From JABDGC01 sp964466595 (GTDB lineage Bacteria; Pseudomonadota; Gammaproteobacteria; DSM-16500), in NCBI GenBank assembly GCA_964466595.1, contig CAYXNR010000038.1:1-22267 (forward strand): 22,267 nt of DNA. Reading direction: 5' to 3'. The notes under the pieces were generated by a model. That model ran no database searches, was not told the DNA's origin, and saw only the letters and a list, made by a program, of their open reading frames with translations. Made by a program: the position numbers and the translations under genes. Below are positions 1 through 9,771 of this stretch, piece by piece. How positions within the stretch are numbered: position 1 is the first letter of the stretch; every line of letters begins with the position of its first letter.

Positions 1-3000
1 ATTATCAAGCGGCTTTACGCAGCATTAAATTTAGTTCTACTTCTGATGATCCAACAGCTAATAACACCAATACAAGCCGCACTATTAATTGGCAGGTAAC
101 CGATGCCAATTCTGATGCAGTTGGTGCACAAAATTCATTGGCGACAACAAGTACCGTGAATGTCACGGCAGTTAATGATGCGCCAGTTGTTACAGCAGGT
201 GCCACACTTGCTTACACTGAACAAGGTGTAGCTTCCGTCATTGATAATACGATTAGTATCAATGATGCAGACGACTCACAATTAGCGAGTGCTTCGATTA
301 GTATAGGCAATTTTGTCGCAGGCGATATCTTAAGCTTCACTAATACAGGAACTATTACAGGTTCTTATAATAGTTCTACTGGTGTTCTCACCTTAACTGG
401 CACAGATACCCTTGCTAATTATCAAGCTGCTCTACGCAGCATTAAATTTAGTTCTACTTCTGATGATCCGACTGCTAATAACACCAAGCCAACGCGCACC
501 ATCAGCTGGCAGGTAACCGATGCCAATTCCGATGCAGTGGGTGCGCAAAACTCATTAGCGACAACAAGTACGGTTAATGTCACGGCAGTCAATGATGCGC
601 CAGTTGTTACAGCAGGTGCTTCACTTGCTTATACTGAGCAGGGTGCAGCTTCCGTCATTGATAATACAATTACCATCAATGATGCTGATGACTCACAATT
701 AGCGAGTGCTTCTGTTAGTATTGGCAATTTTGTAGCTGGCGATCTCCTAAGCTTCACTAATATAGGTACTATTACAGGTTCTTATAATAGTTCTACTGGT
801 GTTCTCACCTTAACTGGAACAGATACCCTTGCTAATTATCAAGCGGCTCTACGCAGCATTAAATTTAGTTCTACTTCTGATGATCCAACTGCTAATAACA
901 CCAAGCCAACGCGCACCATCAGCTGGCAAGTAACCGATGCCAATTCCGATGCCGTCGGCGCGCAAAATTCCTTGGTTACAACAAGTACAGTGAATGTCAC
1001 AGCAGTAAACGATGCGCCAGTTGTTACAGCAGGTGCTTCACTTGCTTATACTGAACAGGGTGCAGCTTCCGTTATTGATAATACAATTACCATCAGTGAT
1101 GTCGATGACTCACAATTAGCAAGTGCTTCGATTAGTATTGGCAATTTCGTGGCTGGTGATCTCCTAAGCTTCACTAATACAGGGACTATTACAGGCTCCT
1201 ATAATAGTTCTACTGGTGTTCTCACCTTAACTGGTACAGATACCCTTGCTAATTATCAAGCCGCTTTGCGCAGCATTAAATTTAGCTCAAGCTCAGATGA
1301 TCCAACTGCTAATAACACCAAACCAACACGTACCATTAGCTGGCAGGTAAGAGATGCGAATTCTGATGCAGTTGGGGCGCAAAACTCCTTGCTTACAACG
1401 AGCACTATCAATGTTACCGCCATAAACGATGCACCCATAATCACAGCAGGCTCCGCACTTGCTTATACCGAGCAAGGCGTAGCTTCCATCATTGATAATA
1501 CAATTACCATCAGCGATGCTGATGACTCACAATTAGCGAGTGCTTCGATTAGTATTGGCAATTTCGTAGCTGGCGATCTCCTAAGCTTTACTAATACAGG
1601 AACTATCACAGGTTCTTATAATAGTTCTACTGGTGTTCTCACCTTAACGGGTACAGATAGCCTTGCTAATTATCAAGCTGCTTTACGCAGTATTAAATTT
1701 AGTTCAAGCTCCGATGATCCAACGGCCAATAATACCAAGCCAAGCCGTACTATTAGCTGGCAGGTAACAGATGCTAACTCCGATGCTGTCGGTGCGCAAA
1801 ATTCTCTAGTAACAACAAGTACTGTGAATGTTACAGCCGTAAACGATGCGCCAGTCATTTCATCTGGTGCGACCTTAGCTTACACTGAACAGGGTGTGGC
1901 TTCTGTTATCGATAATACGATTACCATCAGTGATGCGGATGACTCGCAATTAGTGAGTGCTTCGATTAGTATTGGCAATTTCGTAGCTGGAGATACTTTA
2001 AGTTTCACCGATACAGGGACTATCACAGGCTCTTATAATAGCGCTACTGGTATTCTCACCCTAACGGGTGTCGATACGCTTGCTAATTATCAAGCTGCTT
2101 TACGCAGTATTAAATTTAGCTCAAGCTCCGATGATCCAACCGCCAATAACACCAAGCCAAGCCGTACCATTAGCTGGCAGGTAAGAGACGCTAATTCCGA
2201 TGCCGTCGGCGCACAAAATTCACTGATTACAACGAGTACGATAAATATCACTCCAGTAAACGATGCGCCCATCATTACTGCAGGTAACTCGCTTGTTTAT
2301 ACCGAACAAGGTGCAGCTTCTATCATTGATAATGCGCTTGTCATCAGCGATGCCGATGATTCGCAATTAGCAGGTACTTCAATCAGTATTGCTAATTTTG
2401 TAGCTGGTGATCTCTTAAACTTCAGTAATACAAGCACGATTACAGGCTCCTATAACAGTGCTACCGGCGTTCTCACCTTAACTGGTGTCGATGCTCTTGC
2501 TAATTATCAAGCCGCTCTACGCAGTGTTCAATTCAGCTCAAGCTCCGATGATCCAACCGCCAATAACACCAACACAAGCCGTACTATTGATTGGAAGGTA
2601 ACCGATGCTAATTCCGATGCAGCTGGTGCACAAAGCTCGCTGGTTGCAACCAGTACAGTGAATGTTGTAGCTGTAAACGATGCGCCAGTTATTACTTCTG
2701 GTGCAACACTCGCTTATACTGAACAGGGTGCAGCTGCGGTTATTGATAATACCATTACCATTAGCGATACCGATGACACGCAATTTGCCAGTGCCTTAAT
2801 CAGCATTGGAAACTTCGTTGCCGGTGATAGCTTGAGCTTCACTAATACCGGCACGATCACAGGTTTCTATAATAATGCTACCGGTGTTCTTAGCCTAACT
2901 GGTATCGATACCCTTGCTAATTATCAAGCTGCTTTACGCAGCATTACATTTAGCTCAAGCTCTGATGATCCAACCGCGAATAACACCAGACCAACTCGCA

Positions 3001-4319
3001 CCATTAGCTGGCAGGTAACCGATGCCAATTCTGATGCCGTTGGCGCACAAAACTCATTGGCGACAACAAGTACGGTGAATATCACAGCCGTAAATGATGC
3101 GCCAGTCATCACAGCAGGTGCTGCGCTCACTTATACTGAACAAGGGGTAGCCGCGATTATTGATAACACAATTAGTATCAGCGATGCTGATGACTCACAA
3201 TTAGCGAGTGCTTCCATCAGCATTGGCAATTTCGTGGCTGGAGATAGCTTAAGCTTTACTGATACAGCTACGATCAGAGGCTCCTATAATAATGCTACCG
3301 GTGTTCTTAGCTTAACTGGTATCGATACCCTTGCTAATTATCAAGCTGCTTTACGCAGCATTACATTTAGCTCAAACTCCGATGATCCAACCGCGAATAA
3401 CACCAAACCAACTCGCAGCATTAGCTGGCAGGTAACCGATGCTAATTCCGATGCGGTGGGGGCACAAAATTCACTGCTTACTACAAGTACGATAAATGTT
3501 ATAGCCGTAAACGATGCGCCAGTCCTGACAGCAGGTGCCACACTGGCTTACGCCGAAAATGGGGTGGCTGCAATCATTGATAATACGATTAGTCTCAGTG
3601 ATCTAGATGATTCCCAGTTAGCCAGCGCTTCCATCAGCATTGGCAATTTCGTTGCTGGCGATATCTTAAGCTTCACCGATACAGGCACAATCAGAGGCTC
3701 CTACGATAACACGAGCGGTGTTCTCATTCTAACTGGTGTCGATACTCTCGCTAATTATCAAACAGCTTTACGAAGCATCCAATTTAGCTCAATTTCTAAT
3801 GATCCAACAGCTAATAACACCAGGCCAACGCGCAGCATCAGCTGGCAAGTAACCGATGCCAATTCCGATGCGGTCGGCGCGCAAAATTCCTTAGTGGCTA
3901 CGAGCACAATTAATATATCCGATGGGCAAGCACCCACTATTTCTTCAAATGCAGTTATTTCTTACTTAGAAAAATCAGCACCTACGACTGTGGATCCAGC
4001 GCTTACTATTACCGACACAGCGCATGTTAATTTAACCAGCGTTCAAGTAGCAATTCAAAATTTTGTTCCAGGTGATCAATTAAGTGTAACGACGCTTGGT
4101 TCTATCACTGCCAATTATGATGCGACCACAGGCTTATTAACCTTGACAGGCATGGATTCCACGGATCATTACCAAACCGTGTTACGTACTCTCAAATTTA
4201 ATTCGACTTCCTTCGATCCAACCTTAAATGATACTGTCAATAGCCGTACCCTCTTGTTCTTGATGAATAGCGGCTCTTCAAGCAGTTCAACTTCCGCTCT
4301 AGTGAATGTCCATTCGGTC
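1..4319 (+). repeat. Tandem array of 417-bp coding repeats
   Basis: The NYQAALRS-type motif recurs with its CAA codon at 6, 423, 840, 1257, 1674, 2091, 2508, 2925, 3342 and 3759, a constant 417-bp period. The NDAP entry codons start at 174, 591, 1008, 1425, 1842, 2259, 2676, 3093 and 3510. This gives one partial copy at the window edge, nine full copies and one degenerate copy (next motif at 4173, 414 bp on). The left-hand copies are nearly identical in DNA, while copies towards the 3' end diverge. Recurring open frames on the opposite strand inside the array are by-products of the repetition. Confidence 0.95.
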
Positions 4320-5501
4320 AATGATGCGCCGACCTTAAGCGCCTCGGCAAGCAGTAAAACCTTCGTCATTGGCCAAGATGCACAAATCAACAATCCAATT
4401 ACTCTCTTTGATAATACGCTTATCTCGACAATAGAGTCTGGCCAGAAAATAGCTGCCTTCACCTTTACCATCCAGAATGTCATGGACGGTGCAGCAGAAA
4501 AAATCAATATTGATGGTAGCTCGATTTCCTTGCTGACTAATGTGCAGGGCCTCACCTCGGCGCATCAAATGACTTATAATGTGGCCGTAGCAGGTACAAG
4601 CGCTACGATAACACTAAGCAAAGCAGCGGGCATAACAGCTGACGATCTGGCGCAAACCATTAATAGTATGACCTACCAAAATACGAGTAACACACCGATC
4701 GCCGCAACGCGTATTATCACCTTAGCAGAAATTAAAGATACCGGTGGCACGATTAACCAAGGGCAGGATACGCGAATATTAGGCAATTTCATCACTTATA
4801 TTAATATGGTCAACCCATCTCCTGTGCCGCCAGTTATTCCAGTATTGCCAACGATTACCCCGACTGTTATCACCACGCCTAATGTAGAAGCGCATTTGTC
4901 ATCTCTTACTCCGCAAGTCTTTTTTAATAGTGTCTCAATCTTGAATGACAGTTCATTTAGTTCTGTATTAGCTGGAAAAACGGATACCACCAGCAGTGGA
5001 AATACTACTGCCAGTTATTCCCGTTATCTCATAACCACCACGAATCCAAGCCAAGCCTTTAATCAAAATATCAATGTCGGTTGGGAGCATTCGCCCAATT
5101 TTGTGGCCTTAGTGCCAATTGTTCAAGGCCTCACTTCTACCCTCAATACTCTACAACTCGATATCAATCCAGGCAGTCATTCAGTCACCGATACGGGTGG
5201 AAAAATGCAGGAATTAAGTATTGAAGATGTTAAATTAAAACCAGGCGAGATCGATCAGTTTACTAAGACCACCGCTACCCCGAATACGATCGAAATTACC
5301 CCGGTGAATACTTTGAAATCATCACGTACTACTCTGCCTAAATTGCCGATATCACAAATCCCTCTCAACAATGAAAACTCTGCCACCTCACTAATCAATG
5401 AACATTTGCAGCGGGATGCTTACATTGAAAGGATGAATTTTGAACAGAAAGTCAAGGCTTTGCTAAAAGATTTTAGTTCTGGAAATAAGGATATTGTTTA
5501 A
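3..5501 (+). CDS. Giant repetitive adhesin-like surface/secreted protein, 3' part (5' end outside window)
   Basis: The frame is open from the first base, so the true start lies upstream and 1832 residues are visible. Most of it is a tandem array of 139-residue repeats. Each has an NDAP entry, a D-x-DDSQLASA segment, NFVAGD, TGSYN-x-TGVLTLTG, LANYQAALRS and RTISWQVTDANSD. This is a cadherin/VCBS-like all-beta repeat style typical of large bacterial adhesins. A diverged repeat (about 3921-4319) and a different cadherin-like domain (about 4320-4790) follow. Next come a Pro/Thr-rich linker (PSPVPPVIPVLP) and a unique tail ending in a charged helix. I see no RTX nonapeptides, LPXTG motif or beta-barrel autotransporter domain at the C-terminus, so the export route is not shown. 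Type I secretion or two-partner secretion are both possible; the N-terminus would decide. No role beyond adhesion or surface structure can be claimed. Confidence 0.85.
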   Translation, partial: YQAALRSIKFSSTSDDPTANNTNTSRTINWQVTDANSDAVGAQNSLATTSTVNVTAVNDAPVVTAGATLAYTEQGVASVIDNTISINDADDSQLASASISIGNFVAGDILSFTNTGTITGSYNSSTGVLTLTGTDTLANYQAALRSIKFSSTSDDPTANNTKPTRTISWQVTDANSDAVGAQNSLATTSTVNVTAVNDAPVVTAGASLAYTEQGAASVIDNTITINDADDSQLASASVSIGNFVAGDLLSFTNIGTITGSYNSSTGVLTLTGTDTLANYQAALRSIKFSSTSDDPTANNTKPTRTISWQVTDANSDAVGAQNSLVTTSTVNVTAVNDAPVVTAGASLAYTEQGAASVIDNTITISDVDDSQLASASISIGNFVAGDLLSFTNTGTITGSYNSSTGVLTLTGTDTLANYQAALRSIKFSSSSDDPTANNTKPTRTISWQVRDANSDAVGAQNSLLTTSTINVTAINDAPIITAGSALAYTEQGVASIIDNTITISDADDSQLASASISIGNFVAGDLLSFTNTGTITGSYNSSTGVLTLTGTDSLANYQAALRSIKFSSSSDDPTANNTKPSRTISWQVTDANSDAVGAQNSLVTTSTVNVTAVNDAPVISSGATLAYTEQGVASVIDNTITISDADDSQLVSASISIGNFVAGDTLSFTDTGTITGSYNSATGILTLTGVDTLANYQAALRSIKFSSSSDDPTANNTKPSRTISWQVRDANSDAVGAQNSLITTSTINITPVNDAPIITAGNSLVYTEQGAASIIDNALVISDADDSQLAGTSISIANFVAGDLLNFSNTSTITGSYNSATGVLTLTGVDALANYQAALRSVQFSSSSDDPTANNTNTSRTIDWKVTDANSDAAGAQSSLVATSTVNVVAVNDAPVITSGATLAYTEQGAAAVIDNTITISDTDDTQFASALISIGNFVAGDSLSFTNTGTITGFYNNATGVLSLTGIDTLANYQAALRSITFSSSSDDPTANNTRPTRTISWQVTDANSDAVGAQNSLATTSTVNITAVNDAPVITAGAALTYTEQGVAAIIDNTISISDADDSQLASASISIGNFVAGDSLSFTDTATIRGSYNNATGVLSLTGIDTLANYQAALRSITFSSNSDDPTANNTKPTRSISWQVTDANSDAVGAQNSLLTTSTINVIAVNDAPVLTAGATLAYAENGVAAIIDNTISLSDLDDSQLASASISIGNFVAGDILSFTDTGTIRGSYDNTSGVLILTGVDTLANYQTALRSIQFSSISNDPTANNTRPTRSISWQVTDANSDAVGAQNSLVATSTINISDGQAPTISSNAVISYLEKSAPTTVDPALTITDTAHVNLTSVQVAIQNFVPGDQLSVTTLGSITANYDATTGLLTLTGMDSTDHYQTVLRTLKFNSTSFDPTLNDTVNSRTLLFLMNSGSSSSSTSALVNVHSVNDAPTLSASASSKTFVIGQDAQINNPITLFDNTLISTIESGQKIAAFTFTIQNVMDGAAEKINIDGSSISLLTNVQGLTSAHQMTYNVAVAGTSATITLSKAAGITADDLAQTINSMTYQNTSNTPIAATRIITLAEIKDTGGTINQGQDTRILGNFITYINMVNPSPVPPVIPVLPTITPTVITTPNVEAHLSSLTPQVFFNSVSILNDSSFSSVLAGKTDTTSSGNTTASYSRYLITTTNPSQAFNQNINVGWEHSPNFVALVPIVQGLTSTLNTLQLDINPGSHSVTDTGGKMQELSIEDVKLKPGEIDQFTKTTATPNTIEITPVNTLKSSRTTLPKLPISQIPLNNENSATSLINEHLQRDAYIERMNFEQKVKALLKDFSSGNKDIV

Positions 5502-5614
5502 GTTTAATCCCCCACAGGACTCCCGTCCTCCCTAGTTGCTAGATATTTCATACAAGCACCTGTTAAATAAATATCAACTGTGGTAAACCATAGGATTTTA
5601 GGCTTGGTAAGAAA

Positions 5615-5635
5615 TTGAGATTAATATTAACTCAA
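5615..5635. promoter_or_regulatory. Near-perfect palindrome upstream of first solenoid kinase
   Basis: TTGAG-A-TTAAT/ATTAA-CTCAA is a 10-bp-arm palindrome with one extra A in the left arm, ending 52 bp before the ATG at 5688. A second palindrome, TCAGGCCTGA, lies at 5646-5655. They could be operator sites or transcript hairpins. I cannot assign a regulator, and no convincing -35/-10 pair stands out. The 186-bp gap 5502-5687 shows no strong terminator for the upstream gene. Confidence 0.35.
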
Positions 5636-5687
5636 GCCGCTTTCTTCAGGCCTGAGGTCAAGCAATCAGCTTTTTAAGGAACTTATC

Positions 5688-7784
5688 ATGAAGCTAGCAA
5701 TACTCAAGAAATTAGTGAATCCATATATCAAAGCGCCAATTTGGAAGCAAGCGAATTCACCCATGCCAAAAGAATACCTCGAAATAAAACGATACTTCAG
5801 GCGCTTTAAAGGCCAATCACAAGAGCATGAGCTCAGTGCTAGAGATTTATTTGAATTATTCAAGCTTATTTCAGATCCCAGTGAGATTCAATTAATTAAA
5901 GCCATTCAAACTTCTTTTGCTTCATCTGTATTGTTTAAAATTTTCAATATTTTAAAAAAGCACAATTTTTTTAACTCGCTTAAGGGGAGGGTAATTAGTT
6001 CATTGCTAGATAGCTATAATGAGAATCAGTTAAATATATTTTTACAATTATTGTGTGCGCTTGATGAGGCTTCTTTACTTAAAGAAGATAAGCTTGATGA
6101 GCTGATGTGTCAGCATGATTTGAATCCAATCGCTATTCTTTTTTTACAGTTAAAACACGCGGGAATTCAAATAAGTGATGATTTATTAGATTTAATCTTC
6201 TCGCAGAAAAATTTAAAACAGGTGATTAAGGTCTCGGCTATTCTAAGCGATCCAGCAATAGCTTGTTTTAATGTTGCCAATATTACGCTCCTATTAAAGC
6301 AAGATTATCTTGATTTTATAGATTTGATCCCAATATTAAAGACCTTGCAACAGGCTGATTTGCTCACTAATTATCGCTTTAAAATGTCTTGTATTTCACA
6401 GGATAAAAAATATATAAACAAAATTCTTCAATTGTTGTCATCTCGTCATTTGCTTGATGCCAATAAAAAAATAGTTGATCAACTGCTTCATGATGTTCTG
6501 CCTGTTTGTAACTTTTGTTTTCTCATTGCCTATCTCGATCAGTCAGGTATTCTTAATCAAAATATAATTACAACTTGCTTGCATCATCCGCTTTCTGATA
6601 AACAAGCTATTTTTTCCCTCATTCGTCGCTTAAGTAAAATTGACTTTGCTATAAATGAAAAGCAATTGAGTGATTTGCTCCTCTTATCTGAGCGTAACAT
6701 CGAGCGCCTAGAGGTCTTAATCATGCGCTTGGCTTCTATCGATCAGCTTTCTCCGGATACTTTTGAAGCAGCCTTCAATAGAATCAAGATATCGCTACCT
6801 TTCATTCCAGCTGACGCTGTTGAAAAACGAAGCCGTAAAGAAACCGGCTTAGCTCGTTCTGAAATGATTGTTCATTCTACTATTCCACCTCTTCGTTTTT
6901 TTATGCAACATCGCCCATCAAAAAAATATGATCGCGGTGGCTTTTCTACCGTTAAAGAATGCTATTCTAGTCTTGATTCGCAGCTGCCTATTTATGGAAT
7001 CAAGCGCCTTCGTGAGACAGAGTTACCAGCCGAACCACAGCGTGAGCTGAAATATAATTTTCTGCTTGGGCGCAAAGCCCTGTTTTTTTCTCGTAATGAT
7101 AAAACCATGTTAGTAATGGAATGGCAGTCGGGCCGCGCTCTAGCTAAAATATCTAAGACGACTTTACAAAATGCGACTTATGAAACACGTTTACAATGTC
7201 TTCTTTCAGGATTAGAAGAGCTTAATACCTTACATGTCAATTTTTCTGTGCATGGTGATATTAAGGCAGAGAATTATATTGTTGATTTGCAGCAAGCTAA
7301 GATGGCGCTCATTGATTTTGGTGGCTCGCGTAAATGGGGCGCGGTTCGCATGGGAGGTGACAATTTAACCTATCCCTTTACTTGTACACCTTTGTATTGC
7401 GATCCACAATTAAGTCAATCAAAAACTTATTCCTATAATTTTTGTGATGATATCTACTCAATGGGTATTGTGATTGCTAAACTCTTTCCCGAGCTGTTTT
7501 TTGTGCTAGAGAAAAATGTAAAAACCGCGAGAGTATACAAGTTTGAAATATCAAAGCCTACTATTTTGGAACAAGCCTTGATCTCACTAGTTGATAGTAT
7601 GATGTCTGACGATCGCGATCAGCGCTGTACTAGTAAAGATGCGCTTGATTTCTGTCGTGCCTTACTCAGCAATCTGAATCGCCTGGATGAGCCACTACTT
7701 AGCAAAATCAAGGACAGGACTATTAACCGTTCCGATGCAACTCTCGAAGACGTATTTCGCGGGGCAATGCGAGCTACGAGATAG
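5688..7784 (+). CDS. Solenoid-fused eukaryotic-like protein kinase, paralogue 1
   Basis: A 698-residue soluble protein. Residues 1 to about 375 are Leu-rich helical repeats of roughly 33-36 residues (pattern L-x2-IL-x2-L-x2-A-x-LL), resembling an alpha solenoid. A signature KRSRKETGLARSEM leads into a kinase domain (about 400-680). It has a glycine loop at GGFSTVKE (G417), a VAIK-type lysine in YGIKRL (K439) and an alpha-C-type Glu in RELKYNFLLGR (E453). The catalytic loop HGDIKAEN follows (H522, D524, N529), then DFG (D543), activation-segment TPLYCDPQL and an alpha-F-like CDDIYSMG. All residues for ATP binding and phosphotransfer are therefore present, with HGD in place of HRD. The start is supported by AAGGA at 5676-5680. 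There is no signal peptide or membrane segment. In a Legionellales genome this suggests a translocated effector kinase; that is inference, and its target is unknown. Confidence 0.85.
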   Translation: MKLAILKKLVNPYIKAPIWKQANSPMPKEYLEIKRYFRRFKGQSQEHELSARDLFELFKLISDPSEIQLIKAIQTSFASSVLFKIFNILKKHNFFNSLKGRVISSLLDSYNENQLNIFLQLLCALDEASLLKEDKLDELMCQHDLNPIAILFLQLKHAGIQISDDLLDLIFSQKNLKQVIKVSAILSDPAIACFNVANITLLLKQDYLDFIDLIPILKTLQQADLLTNYRFKMSCISQDKKYINKILQLLSSRHLLDANKKIVDQLLHDVLPVCNFCFLIAYLDQSGILNQNIITTCLHHPLSDKQAIFSLIRRLSKIDFAINEKQLSDLLLLSERNIERLEVLIMRLASIDQLSPDTFEAAFNRIKISLPFIPADAVEKRSRKETGLARSEMIVHSTIPPLRFFMQHRPSKKYDRGGFSTVKECYSSLDSQLPIYGIKRLRETELPAEPQRELKYNFLLGRKALFFSRNDKTMLVMEWQSGRALAKISKTTLQNATYETRLQCLLSGLEELNTLHVNFSVHGDIKAENYIVDLQQAKMALIDFGGSRKWGAVRMGGDNLTYPFTCTPLYCDPQLSQSKTYSYNFCDDIYSMGIVIAKLFPELFFVLEKNVKTARVYKFEISKPTILEQALISLVDSMMSDDRDQRCTSKDALDFCRALLSNLNRLDEPLLSKIKDRTINRSDATLEDVFRGAMRATR

Positions 7785-7871
7785 GTAAATTTTTAACCTG
7801 AGTTGGGGGCTCTTGCTATCCGAGATTGAACTAGATAAATTAGAACACTCCAATATTAAGCATGCTTAGCT

Positions 7872-9752
7872 ATGAAAACTTCACAACTTCTTAAAGAAAA
7901 TCAAGACAAAGACCCAATCGTATTCAAGCTGGCTCTAGACTTAGCCGGACTAGATCTAGACGAAACAGCCGAGAAATGTTTTGCGCTCTTCACTACCTTT
8001 GATCTTCTCAATGAAACAGGATTAAAGCTGATTCAAGAAAAGGGAAAAGAACTGTATGCGCTTTTGCCAATCATGCAAGAGCTTGCGGAGGTCAATCAGC
8101 TTAAGGAAGCGAGTCTCAAGCTACTGTGTAATTGTAAATTTCTGCCTCAACTAGCCGAATTGCTACCTCTGCTCAATGCTGCAAAAGTCAAGATTGATCA
8201 TAAATTGCTAAGCCTGCTTTGTGCAACTACAAGTCTAGCTTTTCTAGTGGATGTTTCTCAAATCTTAAGAGCGACAGGCTTTCTCGATGAACAAAAAATA
8301 TTAATGTTTCTTGAGATGGACTTAGATTTTTTTATTAATATCATTCCAATTTTAAAAGAATTACAAGTAAACCAGGCCTTAACTGAAAATGATATTCAAT
8401 GGATTTGCACCTCTCAGAATTTTATTTTTATAGTTTCCTTGAAGCAAGCGCTTGAGCTGCTAGCTGCTCATCATTTATTAAATATAAAAATTATAAATCA
8501 CTTGCTTGAAAATGATTTTAATATTTTTAAATTCCATAAAGTCATGATGTATTTAAATAAAGCAGGTATTCTCAACGAAGAGACTATCAATAGCTATTTA
8601 ACACACATGCCGCCCTTAAGGCATCCCATCTTTGCACTATTAGAGCGTTTGACTCAGCTAGACTTTGCCCTTGAACCAGAGTGGTTTAAAATTATTACTT
8701 CCTTATCAGCACGGAATATCCAGCGCTTAAATGAATTAATTTCTAATTTTATAAATTCACAGCTGTTTGATCGGGACATCTTTAAAGAAGCCTTAGAACG
8801 AATTGCTTTCAATTTTCCCTTGGTTGAAGAAGCTGCGGTCATGAAGAATAGCCGTAAAAAAACCGGTTTATCGCGGTCTCAACTGATTATTAATAAACAA
8901 TTAGAAGTTTTTATAGAACACCGTGCCGAGAAAGACTATAGCAAAGGCGGCCAGGGGCTAGTAAAAGAAGGGTATGCTACACTTGATTCTGAGGATCCTA
9001 TTTACCTGATTAAAAAATTATTGAAAGAGAATAGAAAAACGGCTTGTCGTGAGGTTAACTTTCATCGCTTGCTCGGTCGTCAAGCTTTCTATTTTTCTCG
9101 AGGTGAAAAAATAAGTATTGTTACAACGTGGCAGCGTGGAAGGAGCTTAAGTAGTTTTAGCTCCACTCAGCTTGAAGAAGAGCCATTGAATAAACGCCTA
9201 AGCTGTCTGATTTCAGGGCTAAGCGATTTAAATGTTTTGCATCGTCACTATCGGGTGCATGGTGATATTAAATGTGATAATTTTATTTTGAATTTCAAGC
9301 AAGTTACCATGAAATTAATCGATTTTGGTTCCTCCCATAAAAATGGCTCAACACAATGCTATGCTGTGACGAATCAGTACTGCGACCTGCAAGCTAAGCT
9401 AAGAGCTTCTTCTAGTTTCTATGATGACATGTATGCAATGGGTATAGTAACGGCCTGTCTTTTTCCAGAATTATTTTCTGTTTATTTTAATAAGAACGAT
9501 ATTAATGTGGTCCTGATAAAAAATTCTCCTTTATCGCTTTTAGAGCAAGCGCTCATCGCTCTCGTTCGGGCGATGATGCGCTTTAATTGTAAAAAGAGAT
9601 GTACCAGTGAAAATGCACTAGATTTCTGTCACGAACTGCTGGTTCATTTTTCTCGCTTGAATGAAGGCCAATTAAGTGAGCTCATAGCTTCCTTTATTGA
9701 TCCTGCTGTGGCGACAAAGGAAGATCTGTTTCGTCATGCGCTGCGTGTGTAA
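7872..9752 (+). CDS. Solenoid-fused eukaryotic-like protein kinase, paralogue 2
   Basis: A 626-residue paralogue of its neighbours. The N-terminal half is again a Leu-rich helical solenoid (for example LLPIMQELAEVNQL, LLPLLNAAKVKID and IIPILKELQVNQAL at about 33-residue spacing). Its extreme N-terminus does not match the other two paralogues. The bridging signature is KNSRKKTGLSRSQL. The kinase domain has a GGQGLVKE glycine loop (G359), Lys in YLIKKLL (K381), REVNFHRLLGR, HGDIKCDN (H463, D465, N470) and DFG (D484). The activation segment reads YCDLQA where the paralogues have YCDPQL, so the APE-like proline is lost; catalytic residues are kept. The start lies 87 bp after the previous stop with only a weak ribosome-binding site, so co-transcription with gene 1 is plausible but unproven. 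No signal peptide is seen. Target and role are unknown. Confidence 0.84.
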   Translation: MKTSQLLKENQDKDPIVFKLALDLAGLDLDETAEKCFALFTTFDLLNETGLKLIQEKGKELYALLPIMQELAEVNQLKEASLKLLCNCKFLPQLAELLPLLNAAKVKIDHKLLSLLCATTSLAFLVDVSQILRATGFLDEQKILMFLEMDLDFFINIIPILKELQVNQALTENDIQWICTSQNFIFIVSLKQALELLAAHHLLNIKIINHLLENDFNIFKFHKVMMYLNKAGILNEETINSYLTHMPPLRHPIFALLERLTQLDFALEPEWFKIITSLSARNIQRLNELISNFINSQLFDRDIFKEALERIAFNFPLVEEAAVMKNSRKKTGLSRSQLIINKQLEVFIEHRAEKDYSKGGQGLVKEGYATLDSEDPIYLIKKLLKENRKTACREVNFHRLLGRQAFYFSRGEKISIVTTWQRGRSLSSFSSTQLEEEPLNKRLSCLISGLSDLNVLHRHYRVHGDIKCDNFILNFKQVTMKLIDFGSSHKNGSTQCYAVTNQYCDLQAKLRASSSFYDDMYAMGIVTACLFPELFSVYFNKNDINVVLIKNSPLSLLEQALIALVRAMMRFNCKKRCTSENALDFCHELLVHFSRLNEGQLSELIASFIDPAVATKEDLFRHALRV

Positions 9753-9771
9753 ATAATGAGGAGTTCATCAA

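Noticed and set aside
138..140. TTG as start codon of the repetitive protein
   Set aside because: The same frame is open and encodes the repeat upstream to base 3, so the gene simply enters from outside the window.
5..3541. Series of minus-strand open frames of 60-68 codons at 5-205, 1256-1444, 1673-1858, 2090-2275, 2924-3130 and 3341-3541
   Set aside because: They recur because the coding repeat recurs; each is the antisense of the same repeat segment and shows no ribosome-binding site or independent conservation.
1..4319. Possible CRISPR or satellite array
   Set aside because: The units are 417 bp, contiguous and in frame within one gene; there are no short repeats with unique spacers.
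4169..4555. Minus-strand open frame of 128 codons in the adhesin tail
   Set aside because: It is antisense to a coherent coding region, with no recognisable domain or ribosome-binding site.
5516..5529. AGGAC-TCCC-GTCCT hairpin after the repetitive gene as terminator
   Set aside because: The stem is only five base pairs and is followed by CCCTAG rather than a T-run.
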